From Shimia sp051201625 (lineage in GTDB: Bacteria; Pseudomonadota; Alphaproteobacteria; Rhodobacterales; Rhodobacteraceae): a stretch of 64,000 bases of DNA. Made by a program: the position numbers and the translations under genes. Each line of letters opens with the position of its first letter. The first letter of the stretch is position 1. Shown here one piece after another: positions 1 to 8,411 of the stretch. The stretch covers positions 186,001 through 250,000 of the forward strand of contig NZ_CP179203.1 in the NCBI RefSeq assembly GCF_051201625.1, written 5' to 3'. The notes below the pieces were generated by a model, which worked only from the letters and a program-made list of their open reading frames with translations, was not told the DNA's origin and did no database searches.

Positions 1-812
1 GCGTTCTTCTTGTTGGGCCCTAAAATTTGAACTGGGCCAATAGCGCCGGCGTTACCTGAACTTCCGGGATACAGATTTCCATTCAGCACCACACCACCGC
101 CGATAAAGTACCCCACGTATATGTACAAAAAATCTAGGGGTTTTTCGGACTCGCCAAACACCAATTCTGCGCCACAAGCGCATGTCGCGTCGTTACCTAG
201 GAAAACTGGAAATTTGAAAAGTTTGCTGACTTCAGCTTGCAGGTCAACATCACGCCAAGCAAGCATGTCACTCTCGTCCACGCCGATTTCTGCACCCCAT
301 TCCCAAAGGAAAAATGGACTGGCGATACCGAGACCTGCGACTCTGGATCGTTTTTCTTTGTCGAGGCTTCTTAGGAGTTCTTTAACTGTCCGTTGGGTAA
401 ATTCCAATGTATCGGAGGGTGTCGGGTATCGATATGTCATGCGTTTTCGAGCGACGATAGATCCAACAAAATCGACGAGAACCATCTCGGTGCTTCTACG
501 TCCAACTTTCAGACCAAAGAAATAGGCTCCATCCGGATCAAGCTCCATTGGAACTGAGGGCTGGCCAACCTTCCCACGAACTTTTTCGCCTTTGTTTATT
601 AAGCCATCGGCTTCTAAAGCGCGCATAATTACTGATACGGTCTGCGCTGATAGCCCTGTTTTCCTAGCAATTTCCGCTTTTGGTAATGGACCACGGTGTC
701 GCAGAATAGTTAAAACTAGGCGCTCATTACGATCGCGCATACCTGTCTGGTTCGAACCTTGAACGTCTGGGTCGGCTGAAAAAGTAAAGGGTTGTTGCAC
801 AGTTTTTATCAT
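1..812 (-). CDS. frcR: ROK-family transcriptional regulator (FrcR-like), 3' end cut by window
   Basis: Reading leftward from an ATG at 812, the frame stays open to the window edge (about 270 codons), so the C-terminus is missing. The N-terminus carries a winged helix (residues about 25-80, with PKAEIARKTGLSAQTVSVIM as recognition region). A ROK sugar-kinase-like fold follows, with GLGIASP, the GNDATCACGAE segment and a glycine-rich IGGGVV turn. The ROK zinc cysteines would lie beyond the edge. It is divergent from a fructose-type ABC operon. By analogy with ROK genes next to frcBCAK in rhizobia, it is inferred to be the local sugar-responsive repressor. Family assignment is firm; the effector is inferred from neighbours. 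Confidence 0.85.
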   Translation of the reverse strand, partial: MIKTVQQPFTFSADPDVQGSNQTGMRDRNERLVLTILRHRGPLPKAEIARKTGLSAQTVSVIMRALEADGLINKGEKVRGKVGQPSVPMELDPDGAYFFGLKVGRRSTEMVLVDFVGSIVARKRMTYRYPTPSDTLEFTQRTVKELLRSLDKEKRSRVAGLGIASPFFLWEWGAEIGVDESDMLAWRDVDLQAEVSKLFKFPVFLGNDATCACGAELVFGESEKPLDFLYIYVGYFIGGGVVLNGNLYPGSSGNAGAIGPVQILGPNKKN

Positions 813-861
813 TTATGCCCCGGCTCCTAAACATCACATGGGAATAATTGCCGCTCGTGTC

Positions 862-917
862 AATAATAAATAAGAGTGATTTACTTATTGACCGACATTA
901 CGAATCGTACTTATTGT
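862..917 (+). promoter_or_regulatory. Putative promoter and operator of the frc operon
   Basis: In the gap between the divergent regulator and frcB, TTGACC at 888-893 and TATTGT at 912-917 form a plausible sigma-70 pair with an 18-base spacer. An inverted repeat AATAAG(869-874)...CTTATT(884-889) overlaps the -35 box. This placement suits a repressor site, and ROK operators are often AT-rich palindromes. Both assignments come from inspection only. Confidence 0.35.
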
Positions 918-984
918 CCATCTGGGCACGTGGGAGTTCGTGCAATATGACCCCCAGTTGGGCAATATTTTTTTGGAGGACACT

Positions 985-2004
985 ATGAAAAGACTTTTAA
1001 CAGTCACTGCGTTGGCGTTGATTTCTTCTTCGGGCGTCGCTTTCGCGGGCGGACACGGGAAGAGCGCATGTTTGATCACTAAAACTGATACCAATCCGTT
1101 TTTCGTGAAGATGCGTGAAGGTGCTGCAGCCAAAGCGGAAGAGATGGGCATCACACTCAAATCCTACGCAGGAAAAATTGATGGCGACAACGAGGCACAG
1201 GTAGCTGCCATAGAAACCTGTATCGCCGATGGCGCCTCGGGTATCCTAATCACTGCTTCGGACACGGCTGCAATTGTGCCTTCGGTTCAGCAAGCGAGAG
1301 ATGCCGGGCTTCTGGTAATCGCTTTAGATACGCCGCTCGAACCAATTAGTTCGGCAGATGCGACTTTCGCAACTGACAACTTTTTGGCTGGCGAATTGAT
1401 TGGTAAATACGCCGCCGCTAAAATGGGTGCTGGAGCAGCTGACGCTAAGATTGCAATGCTTGACTTAGCGATCAGTCAGCCAACCGTTGGCGTTCTACGT
1501 GATCAGGGCTTCCTGCAAGGTTTCGGTGTTGAGCTCGGTGATCCAAATAAATGGGGCGATGAAACTGACAGTCGTATTGTTTGCAACGAGGTTACAGCTG
1601 GCAACGAAGAAGGCGGCCGTACGGCCATGGAGAATTGCCTCGCAAAAGACCCAATGATCAACGTTGTTTACACGATCAATGAGCCGGCAGCTGCCGGAGC
1701 CTATGAAGCGCTAAAATCTATTGGCCGAGAAAATGATGTGTTGATTGTTTCTGTCGATGGTGGATGCCCGGGAGTACAAAATGTGGCAGACGGCGTGATT
1801 GGTGCGACATCACAGCAGTACCCTCTGCTAATGGCCTCACTTGGGATTGAAGCGATCGCACAGTTCGCTAAAGACGGTACGCTACCTGCGAACTCGCCTG
1901 GTAAAGATTTCCTTGATACTGGCGTATCTTTAGTTGCTGGCGACGCCGTAGATGGAGTTGAGTCGATTAACGTTGCCAAGGGCACCGACCTTTGCTGGGG
2001 TTGA
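985..2004 (+). CDS. frcB: Sugar ABC transporter periplasmic binding protein (FrcB-like)
   Basis: A periplasmic sugar-binding protein of the Peripla_BP_4/RbsB family, 339 residues. The ATG at 985 is chosen because GGAGG lies 7 bases upstream and it starts a clean signal peptide (charged MKRLL, hydrophobic core, AFA cleavage near residue 22). An in-frame earlier start would spoil the signal. The mature protein begins a typical ligand-binding fold (LITKTDTNPFFVKM, and an ILITASDTAAIVPSV beta-alpha unit). It heads an operon with a permease, a single-domain ATPase and a P-loop kinase. That order matches the fructose system FrcBCAK of Sinorhizobium, so fructose or a related monosaccharide is the likely ligand. 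Substrate is inferred from synteny. Confidence 0.85.
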   Translation: MKRLLTVTALALISSSGVAFAGGHGKSACLITKTDTNPFFVKMREGAAAKAEEMGITLKSYAGKIDGDNEAQVAAIETCIADGASGILITASDTAAIVPSVQQARDAGLLVIALDTPLEPISSADATFATDNFLAGELIGKYAAAKMGAGAADAKIAMLDLAISQPTVGVLRDQGFLQGFGVELGDPNKWGDETDSRIVCNEVTAGNEEGGRTAMENCLAKDPMINVVYTINEPAAAGAYEALKSIGRENDVLIVSVDGGCPGVQNVADGVIGATSQQYPLLMASLGIEAIAQFAKDGTLPANSPGKDFLDTGVSLVAGDAVDGVESINVAKGTDLCWG

Positions 2005-2040
2005 TATAGGCGCCAAATCTGGCATCGTATCCAAATGATC

Positions 2041-2067
2041 AGGGGCGGACACCGGTTCGCCCCTTTT
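2041..2067 (+). terminator. Hairpin after frcB (attenuator)
   Basis: AGGGGCG (2041-2047) pairs with CGCCCCT (2058-2064) and is followed by a short T run. It sits between the binding-protein gene and the permease. Such hairpins commonly let the binding protein be made in excess over the membrane components. Confidence 0.6.
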
Positions 2068-2106
2068 CGCAACCGCATACGATCATGAGGCTGAGAGGGG
2101 ACCGGC

Positions 2107-3174
2107 ATGACATCCGTCAAAGATTTTGAGGAAGCCGCAGATCAAACGTCAGATAACGTAGCTCAATTCGACAGCCATAGCGAAGGATGGATCAGTCGCT
2201 TGCAACACACGCTGCACGTGACGCCAGCCCTTGTCCCCCTTGCGGTACTGGTCGCGGCTATCATCCTTTTTGGTCTGCTTCTTGGATCAAAGTTTTTTTC
2301 ACCCTTCGCTCTGACACTAATTTTGCAACAGGTGCAGATTGTAGGCGTTCTCGCCGCGGCGCAGACGTTGATCATTTTAACTGCTGGGATTGACCTATCA
2401 GTTGGTGCTATTGCTGTATTTTGTACTGTGATTATGGGTCAATTCACATTTCGATATGGCATACCTGCGCCAATATCTGTGGCGATTGGTCTAGCAGCTG
2501 GCACAGGGATTGGCGCCATCAGTGGGTGGCTTGTAAGTCGCGTAAAACTACCGCCGTTCATCGTTACGTTAGGGATGTGGCAAATTGTTCTCGCAGCAAA
2601 TTATCTGTATTCGGCGAATGAAACGATCCGCAGTCAAGACATAGCGGCGCAGGCCCCGTTCTTGCATTTTCTTGGAACAAAAATAAAATATGCTGGTGCG
2701 ACGTTTACCTTAGGCGTGGTACTCATGGTCGTGTTGGTCATCGTTTTGGCGTATGCGTTACGCTCGACGGCTTGGGGGCGGCATGTCTATGCCGTTGGAG
2801 ACGACCCTGAAGCGGCGGAATTAGCCGGTGTCGACGTTCACAGAACATTGATGTCAGTATACATGCTAGCTGGCTTTGTTTGTGCTCTTGCAGCGTGGGT
2901 GATGATTGGGCGGTTCAGTTCTGTTTCTCCGTCGGCATCGACCGGTGTTGTTGGTAATATTCAGGCGATCACTGCGGTTGTGATTGGAGGTATCTCACTG
3001 TTCGGTGGGCGTGGCTCAATCGCTGGGGCTTTCTTTGGAGCGCTTATTGTTGGTGTTTTCGAACTTGGCTTGCGCATGGCGGGTGCAGATCCTCAATGGA
3101 CTTTTATGTTAATTGGAATGCTGATCATTGGTGCTGTCACCTTGGATCAGTGGATTAGAAAGGTGGCGGGCTGA
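2107..3174 (+). CDS. frcC: Sugar ABC transporter permease (FrcC-like)
   Basis: Inner-membrane permease of the RbsC/BPD_transp_2 family, 355 residues. It has a hydrophilic N-terminal stretch of about 45 residues followed by 8-10 hydrophobic segments. Diagnostic features are the AGIDLSVGA motif near residue 95 and the VVIGGISLFGGRGSIAGAFFG loop near residue 295, both conserved in ribose/fructose-type permeases. AGAGGGG stands just before the ATG at 2107 as ribosome-binding site. The stop overlaps the start of the ATPase gene by one base, so translation is coupled. It forms the channel of the FrcB/FrcC/FrcA importer. Confidence 0.88.
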   Translation: MTSVKDFEEAADQTSDNVAQFDSHSEGWISRLQHTLHVTPALVPLAVLVAAIILFGLLLGSKFFSPFALTLILQQVQIVGVLAAAQTLIILTAGIDLSVGAIAVFCTVIMGQFTFRYGIPAPISVAIGLAAGTGIGAISGWLVSRVKLPPFIVTLGMWQIVLAANYLYSANETIRSQDIAAQAPFLHFLGTKIKYAGATFTLGVVLMVVLVIVLAYALRSTAWGRHVYAVGDDPEAAELAGVDVHRTLMSVYMLAGFVCALAAWVMIGRFSSVSPSASTGVVGNIQAITAVVIGGISLFGGRGSIAGAFFGALIVGVFELGLRMAGADPQWTFMLIGMLIIGAVTLDQWIRKVAG

Positions 3175-3944
3175 TGGAAGCAATCCTTTCTGCAAAAAAT
3201 CTTGTGAAGCGATATGGTCGGGTTACCGCATTAGATCACTGCGACTTTGAACTGTACCCTGGAGAGATTCTGGGCGTGATTGGGGATAATGGTGCGGGCA
3301 AATCAACCTTGATCAAAGCGCTCTGCGGCGCCGTTACTCCAGATGATGGCGAGATATTCTTTGATGGAAATCTTATCTCGTTTAGTTCGCCTCTTGAAGC
3401 CCGTGCGCGTGGAATTGAGACTGTTTTTCAAACATTAGCTATGAGCCCAGCTCTTTCGATTGCTGATAATATGTTTATGGGGCGTGAGATCCGAAAATCT
3501 GGAATCATGGGCAAGTTTTTTCGCCAGCTGGACAAAAAAACTATGCAAGATATTGCACGGGCCAAACTTTCAGAGCTTGGACTGATGACAATCCAAAACA
3601 TCAATCAAGCGGTCGAAACGCTATCAGGTGGACAGCGGCAGGGCGTGGCTGTTGCGCGTGCCGCTGCATTTGGAACAAAGGTGATTATACTTGATGAGCC
3701 GACTGCAGCGCTTGGCGTCAAAGAAAGCCGTCGAGTTCTGGAACTAATCCTGGATGTCAAAGCCCGTGGTATCCCAATCATCCTGATAAGCCACAACATG
3801 CCCCATGTCTTTGAAGTATGTGATCGCATCCACGTTCACCGCCTTGGGCAGCGTTTGACGGTCATTGATCCAAAGAAATATGAAATGTCAGACGCCGTCG
3901 CTTTCATGACTGGGGCAAAATCTCCGGAGCAGGAAGTGCCGTGA
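3174..3944 (+). CDS. frcA: Sugar ABC transporter ATP-binding protein (FrcA-like)
   Basis: Cytoplasmic ATPase powering the FrcB/FrcC importer, 256 residues. It shows Walker A GDNGAGKST near residue 40, the LSGGQRQGVAVARA signature and Walker B VIILDEP. It contains one nucleotide-binding domain only. RbsA/MglA proteins have two fused domains and about 500 residues, so this is the short FrcA type, which works as a homodimer. The gene overlaps frcC by one base and the kinase gene by four (GTGA). Confidence 0.88.
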   Translation: MEAILSAKNLVKRYGRVTALDHCDFELYPGEILGVIGDNGAGKSTLIKALCGAVTPDDGEIFFDGNLISFSSPLEARARGIETVFQTLAMSPALSIADNMFMGREIRKSGIMGKFFRQLDKKTMQDIARAKLSELGLMTIQNINQAVETLSGGQRQGVAVARAAAFGTKVIILDEPTAALGVKESRRVLELILDVKARGIPIILISHNMPHVFEVCDRIHVHRLGQRLTVIDPKKYEMSDAVAFMTGAKSPEQEVP

Positions 3945-4570
3945 CAAGCAGAGATGCAAATAAAAAGGCGCAGTTGATTGTCCAAGATATCCTAACACTT
4001 CCACGCTCATCTGTTCGTAAACTGATCGCTATTGCCGGGCCCCCAGCGGCAGGCAAATCGACGATAGCAGCACAGGTTAAACAACTTTTGGAGTTCAAAG
4101 GGTACCCAACAGGGTTTGTACCGATGGATGGATTTCACCTTGGTAACAAAGAACTGAAAAATCGAAAGTTGATGGCCTTTAAGGGTGCCCCGGAGACCTT
4201 TGACCATGAAGGGTTAGCTGCTACTGTAAGACGTCTCAAATTAGGGTTGACGGTCACCATCCCTCTTTTTGATCGGAAGAGTGACAGGACCATGCCCGAA
4301 GCAGCAACTGTGACTGAGGAAGAGAAATATGTCGTAATAGAGGGCAATTACCTGTTATTTGACGAACCGGAATGGAAAGGTCTCGCTGCCTATTGGGATT
4401 ACTCAGTCTTTATTGAAGAACATGTCGAAGAATTGACCAAGCGATTGCATAAGCGTTGGATCGACAATGGCTTTGAAGTTGCTGAAGTTCTTAAACGAAC
4501 TGAGGAAAATGACCTTCCTAACGCGCTGCGCGTGCTGGAAAAGCGCCTTCCATCCCACAGAACAATTTGA
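3941..4570 (+). CDS. frcK: P-loop kinase of the uridine kinase/FrcK family
   Basis: A 209-residue nucleoside/sugar kinase-like P-loop protein. Walker A is GPPAAGKST at residues 33-41. Downstream motifs VPMDGFHLGN and FDHEGL match the uridine-kinase/pantothenate-kinase-like fold, and VVIEGNYLLFDEP is the usual YLL strand. It starts with GTG inside the end of frcA (4-base overlap), so it is co-translated with the transporter. In Sinorhizobium frcK occupies the same place. Its exact substrate is not established; phosphorylation of the imported sugar or a derivative is an inference. Confidence 0.8.
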   Translation: MTSRDANKKAQLIVQDILTLPRSSVRKLIAIAGPPAAGKSTIAAQVKQLLEFKGYPTGFVPMDGFHLGNKELKNRKLMAFKGAPETFDHEGLAATVRRLKLGLTVTIPLFDRKSDRTMPEAATVTEEEKYVVIEGNYLLFDEPEWKGLAAYWDYSVFIEEHVEELTKRLHKRWIDNGFEVAEVLKRTEENDLPNALRVLEKRLPSHRTI

Positions 4571-5039
4571 GATTTATGTGCTGTTTGAGTTAATTTCAGA
4601 AGGTTGCCTTGTGTATTGAAGGGCCCTCAAAAATTGCAGAATTATTACAAATTGCAATAATTTCGGTAGCTGACATGGTCTCTATTTTTGTCTAAAAAAT
4701 TGCCATTTTTTAGTATCATCGGGTTGGATGTCGCATGTGGGCTGAAACCCAGAAACATTTTATCTTTCAAGCCATTTTGCCTCATTCCAGTTACATCCAT
4801 CCGTCTGGAGTATTGAAAGCTTTTTCAAAAAAATGTCAGGTTGTGGCGAACAGTTTGGTCACGGTGGAGGCTTTTGGGGCCGTAGAGGTAAGATTTTTTC
4901 TCATGTCTTAACGAGCATGCCAAAGACAACGATTGCGCATTTTCGATACAGACAGGGCTTAACGCACCCATTGATCGACGCGCTCTGATAATCCAAGTTA
5001 AATGATTTTGGATTAAAAGAAACTACTGGGAGTTGGCGA
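4571..5039. other. Gene-free AT-rich stretch with an inverted repeat
   Basis: No supported gene. It contains a perfect inverted repeat CTAAAAAAT (4692-4700) / ATTTTTTAG (4705-4713) with a four-base loop, which could terminate the frc operon transcript. An imperfect palindrome built on TTATTACAAATTGCAATAA lies near 4642-4660. The rest looks like eroded sequence leading into the broken GH4 gene. Confidence 0.5.
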
Positions 5040-5261
5040 ATGCTAAAGGTTGTCCTTGTAGGCGCAGGTAGCTTGCAGTTTGGGGCAGGGATATTGGGGG
5101 ATATATTTCAGTCTGCTCACCTTACCGATGCTGAAATCATTCTTAATGACATCGACGAAGTGGCTGCAAAGCGAACCGAGGAGTTGTCTAATGCGTTTAT
5201 CGCAGAAAACTCTTTGAAACAGTCGGTACGCGTTGAATGCCTAACGAGCTTTGGTGTTTAG
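5040..5261 (+). pseudogene. N-terminal remnant of a glycoside hydrolase family 4 gene
   Basis: Seventy-three codons, preceded by GGGAGTTGGCGA and ATG, encode the NAD-binding start of a GH4 protein (alpha-galactosidase / alpha-glucosidase / 6-phospho-glucosidase type). VVLVGAGSLQFGAGILGD is the Rossmann P-loop and IILNDIDE is the second strand ending in the acidic residue that binds the ribose. Intact family members have about 430-480 residues. Here the frame stops after VECLTS, just where the ADFVI-type strand should follow, and nothing GH4-like continues downstream. Instead the leader of the TTT operon begins. It is a broken gene probably left by a replacement or deletion. Confidence 0.7.
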
Positions 5262-5303
5262 CATAAAAATGGTCCTCAATCGCGATCAAGATAATTCTCA
5301 ATA

Positions 5304-5313
5304 TGGTATACCA
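5304..5313. promoter_or_regulatory. Putative GntR/FCD operator TGGTATACCA
   Basis: A perfect 10-base palindrome lies 85 bases before the start of the TTT binding-protein gene. Regulators of the GntR/FCD type commonly bind T.GT-(N)-AC.A palindromes, and the operon contains its own GntR/FCD gene (10500-11210). Autoregulation at this site is inferred. Confidence 0.5.
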
Positions 5314-5397
5314 AATTCCAAATACCTGTTATTGAATGCGCATCTGATTGCGAATCGCTTCTGTGAAAGCGGTTCTAATACCTTGGAGGAAAACAAA

Positions 5398-6348
5398 ATG
5401 ATGAAGTTTTTTGCCACCGTTTCGGTCGCAGCCATGACATTGACTGGCACATTTGCCTTTGCAGATGAATATCCGTCTAAAACTATTGAGGTCGTAACCC
5501 ACGCAGGAAATGGCGGTGGTACTGACGTGACAACCAGAATGATGATGCTCCGGGCGCGTCGGGAATTAGGCACTGACATGGTTGTTGTGAATAAAAAGGG
5601 CGGTGGTGGCGCTGTTGCGATGGATCACTATTTGGAAGTTCCGGCTGATGGTTATTCCATCCTGACATTTACGATTGGTCATGCGGCAACCCTAGCCAAA
5701 GGCAAAACAAAAATGAGTCTCGACGATATTCGTCCAATTGCGCGCGGCACAGACGATCCACAAATCCTGATGGTCAAATGTGGTGCGTACGCCGATGCTG
5801 ACGCGTTTGTTGCGGCTCAGAAAGAGGCGCCGATCAGTTATGGTACAACGCACCTTGGCAATATCGACGATGTTTCAGCTTTCATGTTCACTAAGAAAGG
5901 TGGAATGCAAACGCCAAAGATCGTTCCCTTTGACGGTGGTGGTGAACTGGCAACCCAGCTTGTTGCTGGTGCGGTTGACGCTGCTGTCCTGAACCTAGCC
6001 GAGGCAGGTTCGCAAATTGATGCTGGCGATGTCTGCCCAATTGTCATTCTGGCCAATGAGCGTATGGCAGCCCTGCCTGAGGTTAAAACTGCCAAGGAGA
6101 TGGGCATTGATGTGAGCTTTTCTACGGTACGTGGCTTTGTAGTTCACAAGGATACACCTGATGAAATCGCAGCTTTAATTGAAGAGTCGCTTATGAACTC
6201 GATGAACCATAAAGTTTATCAGGGATTCTTAGAGTCAGTTGGCTTGGACGGCACTTCCGTTGTTGGCGCTGACGAGTGGGGTAATCAAATCACAGGCATG
6301 GTTACTGATATGGAAGCCGCTCTCAAAGAGCTGGGTTTTATTGAATAA
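5398..6348 (+). CDS. TTT-family tripartite transporter binding protein (TctC/Bug type)
   Basis: Periplasmic solute receptor of the tripartite tricarboxylate transporter class, 316 residues. TTGGAGGAAAACAAA precedes the ATG at 5398, and a signal peptide ends around FAFA-DEYPSK (residue about 21). Bug-family hallmarks are the YPSKTIEVVTHAGNGGGTD start, the GGGGAVAMDHYL loop and PADGYSIL. Family members bind carboxylates through a pair of loops without a salt bridge, which suits an acid sugar. It is the first gene of an eight-gene co-directional unit (tctC-B-A, dehydratase, lyase, regulator, PdxA-like, aldehyde dehydrogenase), so the ligand should be the substrate of that pathway. Confidence 0.88.
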   Translation: MMKFFATVSVAAMTLTGTFAFADEYPSKTIEVVTHAGNGGGTDVTTRMMMLRARRELGTDMVVVNKKGGGGAVAMDHYLEVPADGYSILTFTIGHAATLAKGKTKMSLDDIRPIARGTDDPQILMVKCGAYADADAFVAAQKEAPISYGTTHLGNIDDVSAFMFTKKGGMQTPKIVPFDGGGELATQLVAGAVDAAVLNLAEAGSQIDAGDVCPIVILANERMAALPEVKTAKEMGIDVSFSTVRGFVVHKDTPDEIAALIEESLMNSMNHKVYQGFLESVGLDGTSVVGADEWGNQITGMVTDMEAALKELGFIE

Positions 6349-6357
6349 ACCTACTAA

Positions 6358-6390
6358 TTGGCGCGGCTGGGCATTTGCCTGTCGCGCCAA
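6358..6390 (+). terminator. Hairpin between tctC- and tctB-type genes
   Basis: TTGGCGCG (6358-6365) pairs with CGCGCCAA (6383-6390), with a further short pairing in the loop and CTTTC after it. Its position after the receptor gene suggests an attenuator or mRNA-stabilising hairpin that favours receptor expression over the membrane subunits. Confidence 0.55.
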
Positions 6391-6416
6391 CTTTCAGATT
6401 GGTCATAATTAAGACA

Positions 6417-6902
6417 ATGAAACAGCATCTCAAAAAAATGGATCAACCACTGCGGCGTATACCAACGCGTTTTGCTGTACCAATTGGGATACTAACCTTC
6501 TGTGTATGGGCCTTCTGGCTTTCGACACAGTTCGAGCGTGTTCCGCCAATCTTGAAGCGTGGCATTCAACCATCAGACTTTCCACAACTAGTGATTGGTC
6601 TGATCGCTATGCTGACCATATGGCTTATTTTCAGGGACAGAAGCGCTTTACCTGCACCACTCTCACGCCATGTCCAGGCAACAATTGGTCTTCTCTTAGT
6701 TTTTGTACTAATTGCTGAAGTTGATCTCTTCCTTGGACTTGGAGCATTTGCGGTCTTACTGGCGGCACTTTGGGGAGAGCGTCGTATTTGGGCGTTGGTG
6801 CTTGTTGGATTGATCAGTCCAACGCTCGTATTTTTCCTATTCGATAGTGTTTTTGAAGTTCGCTTTCCACGCGGCCTCCTCACTAATTTCTGGTACGGAT
6901 AA
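6417..6902 (+). CDS. TTT-family small membrane subunit (TctB type)
   Basis: Small integral membrane subunit of the tripartite tricarboxylate transporter, 161 residues with about four hydrophobic segments (residues 20-40, 57-72, 82-118, 124-146 approximately). The GIQPSDFPQLV sequence after the first helix is typical of TctB (Pfam DUF1468), in which a glycine/aspartate-proline loop follows TM1. An earlier in-frame TTG at 6375 falls inside the preceding hairpin. The ATG at 6417 is therefore preferred, with 6438 as an alternative. It is five bases from the large subunit gene. Sequence conservation in this family is low, so neighbourhood carries much of the weight. Confidence 0.85.
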   Translation: MKQHLKKMDQPLRRIPTRFAVPIGILTFCVWAFWLSTQFERVPPILKRGIQPSDFPQLVIGLIAMLTIWLIFRDRSALPAPLSRHVQATIGLLLVFVLIAEVDLFLGLGAFAVLLAALWGERRIWALVLVGLISPTLVFFLFDSVFEVRFPRGLLTNFWYG

Positions 6903-6907
6903 GTCCG

Positions 6908-8410
6908 ATGGATTCAGCTCTTTTGAACGGTCTTTTAGCGTTGGCAGACCCACATTTGCTTGTGCTCATTTTTGCAGCAACACTCGGGGGTGTACTCGTC
7001 GGCGCGCTTCCAGGCTTAAATGCAACTACCGGTGTGGCGCTCTTGCTGCCATTTACGATAACGATGGAGCCAATCCCAGCCATTGCAATCCTCACCACAA
7101 TTTACTGTTCAGCCACATTTGCGGGCGCAATTACTGCTATTCTCATAAATACGCCCGGAACGTCTGCTAGTGCCACGACTTGTCTAGACGGATACCCTCT
7201 CGCGCAAAGAGGTGAGGCAGGTCGTGCACTTGGGATGGCCGCAGTATCTTCGACCATCGGAGGGGTTATCTCGATCATCTGTCTGATGGCCGCAGCTCCA
7301 CTGATGGCTCGGGCGGCCTACAACTTTGCGCCACCTGAGTATTTTGCCCTGACGGTATTTGGTTTGTCGATGCTTGCTACCATTGGCGATGGATCTCCGG
7401 TCAAGAACATCCTCTCTGGCGCATTTGGTGTGCTGATCGCCACAGTTGGAATTGACCTCCTCACCTCAATCGAGCGCTTCACCTTTGGAATGAACGAGCT
7501 TAGCGAGGGCATCCCCTTTGTGCCAGTAATGATTGGTGTCTTTGGAATCTCAGAACTCTTGGTACAGGCTGATAACTTACATGTTGAGCGTAAACCTGTT
7601 GTTATGAAGTCTATCAAATTACCAAGCCGCAAAGACTATTCTCGTGTCTGGAAGACTATCCTCCGATCTTCAGGTATAGGTACTTTTATCGGAATATTAC
7701 CAGCCGAAGGCGCTACTGTCGCGTCAATGATTGGTTACAATGAAGCTAAGCGTTGGTCAAAACATCCTGAAGAATTTGGCAACGGTTCGCTTGAAGGAAT
7801 CGCTGGGTCCGAGGCAGCGAACAACTCTGCCACTGGCGGTGCAATGGTGCCCACACTTGCGCTTGGTATTCCCGGTAGCCCCACTGCTGCTGTAATCTTA
7901 GCTGGTCTAATGGTGCACGGTTTGCGTCCAGGTCCGGCCATGTTCACTGATCAGGCTGACTTCGCATTCGCTATTTTCTGGTCGATGATGCTGGTAAATG
8001 TGATTTTCTTTTTTATTGGACTTTGGGGCGCTAAGATTTTTGCTCGGGTTACGCTGATCCCCATTCAAATTTTGTGGCCCATTGTGTTTATCTTTTCGAT
8101 TGTTGGGGCTTATGCGCTGGATCAATCCATGTTGGATGTATGGATAGCGATTTCCTCTGGAATCCTTGGTTTCTTTATGCGTCGCTATGGTTATTCTGTC
8201 GTTCCCATGGCTATTGGTTTGATCCTTGGCGGGATGCTAGAAACCCGCCTAGGTCAGTCAATGGTCATGCTCGATGAGAAATGGTGGCTAATGCTCGCTC
8301 GCCCGCTCACACTTTTCTTCCTTGTTCTAACTATACTAGCCCTATTTGGGCCGATGCTGTGGGGACGTCTCTTCAAACAACGCTCGCCACTTAAGTCGAC
8401 CGGAGAATAA
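6908..8410 (+). CDS. TTT-family large permease (TctA type)
   Basis: The 12-helix channel subunit of the tripartite tricarboxylate transporter, 500 residues, the usual length. It contains the family motif ALPGLNATTGVALLLPFT near residue 35, TPGTSASATTCLDGYPLAQRG near residue 80, and the second signature EAANNSATGGAMVPTLALGIPGSPTAA near residue 300. The C-terminal half ends in hydrophobic helices and a short basic tail. Five bases separate it from TctB, and its stop is directly followed by the dehydratase ATG. Together with the receptor it should import a carboxylated substrate using the proton or sodium gradient. Confidence 0.92.
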   Translation: MDSALLNGLLALADPHLLVLIFAATLGGVLVGALPGLNATTGVALLLPFTITMEPIPAIAILTTIYCSATFAGAITAILINTPGTSASATTCLDGYPLAQRGEAGRALGMAAVSSTIGGVISIICLMAAAPLMARAAYNFAPPEYFALTVFGLSMLATIGDGSPVKNILSGAFGVLIATVGIDLLTSIERFTFGMNELSEGIPFVPVMIGVFGISELLVQADNLHVERKPVVMKSIKLPSRKDYSRVWKTILRSSGIGTFIGILPAEGATVASMIGYNEAKRWSKHPEEFGNGSLEGIAGSEAANNSATGGAMVPTLALGIPGSPTAAVILAGLMVHGLRPGPAMFTDQADFAFAIFWSMMLVNVIFFFIGLWGAKIFARVTLIPIQILWPIVFIFSIVGAYALDQSMLDVWIAISSGILGFFMRRYGYSVVPMAIGLILGGMLETRLGQSMVMLDEKWWLMLARPLTLFFLVLTILALFGPMLWGRLFKQRSPLKSTGE

Positions 8411-8411
8411 A

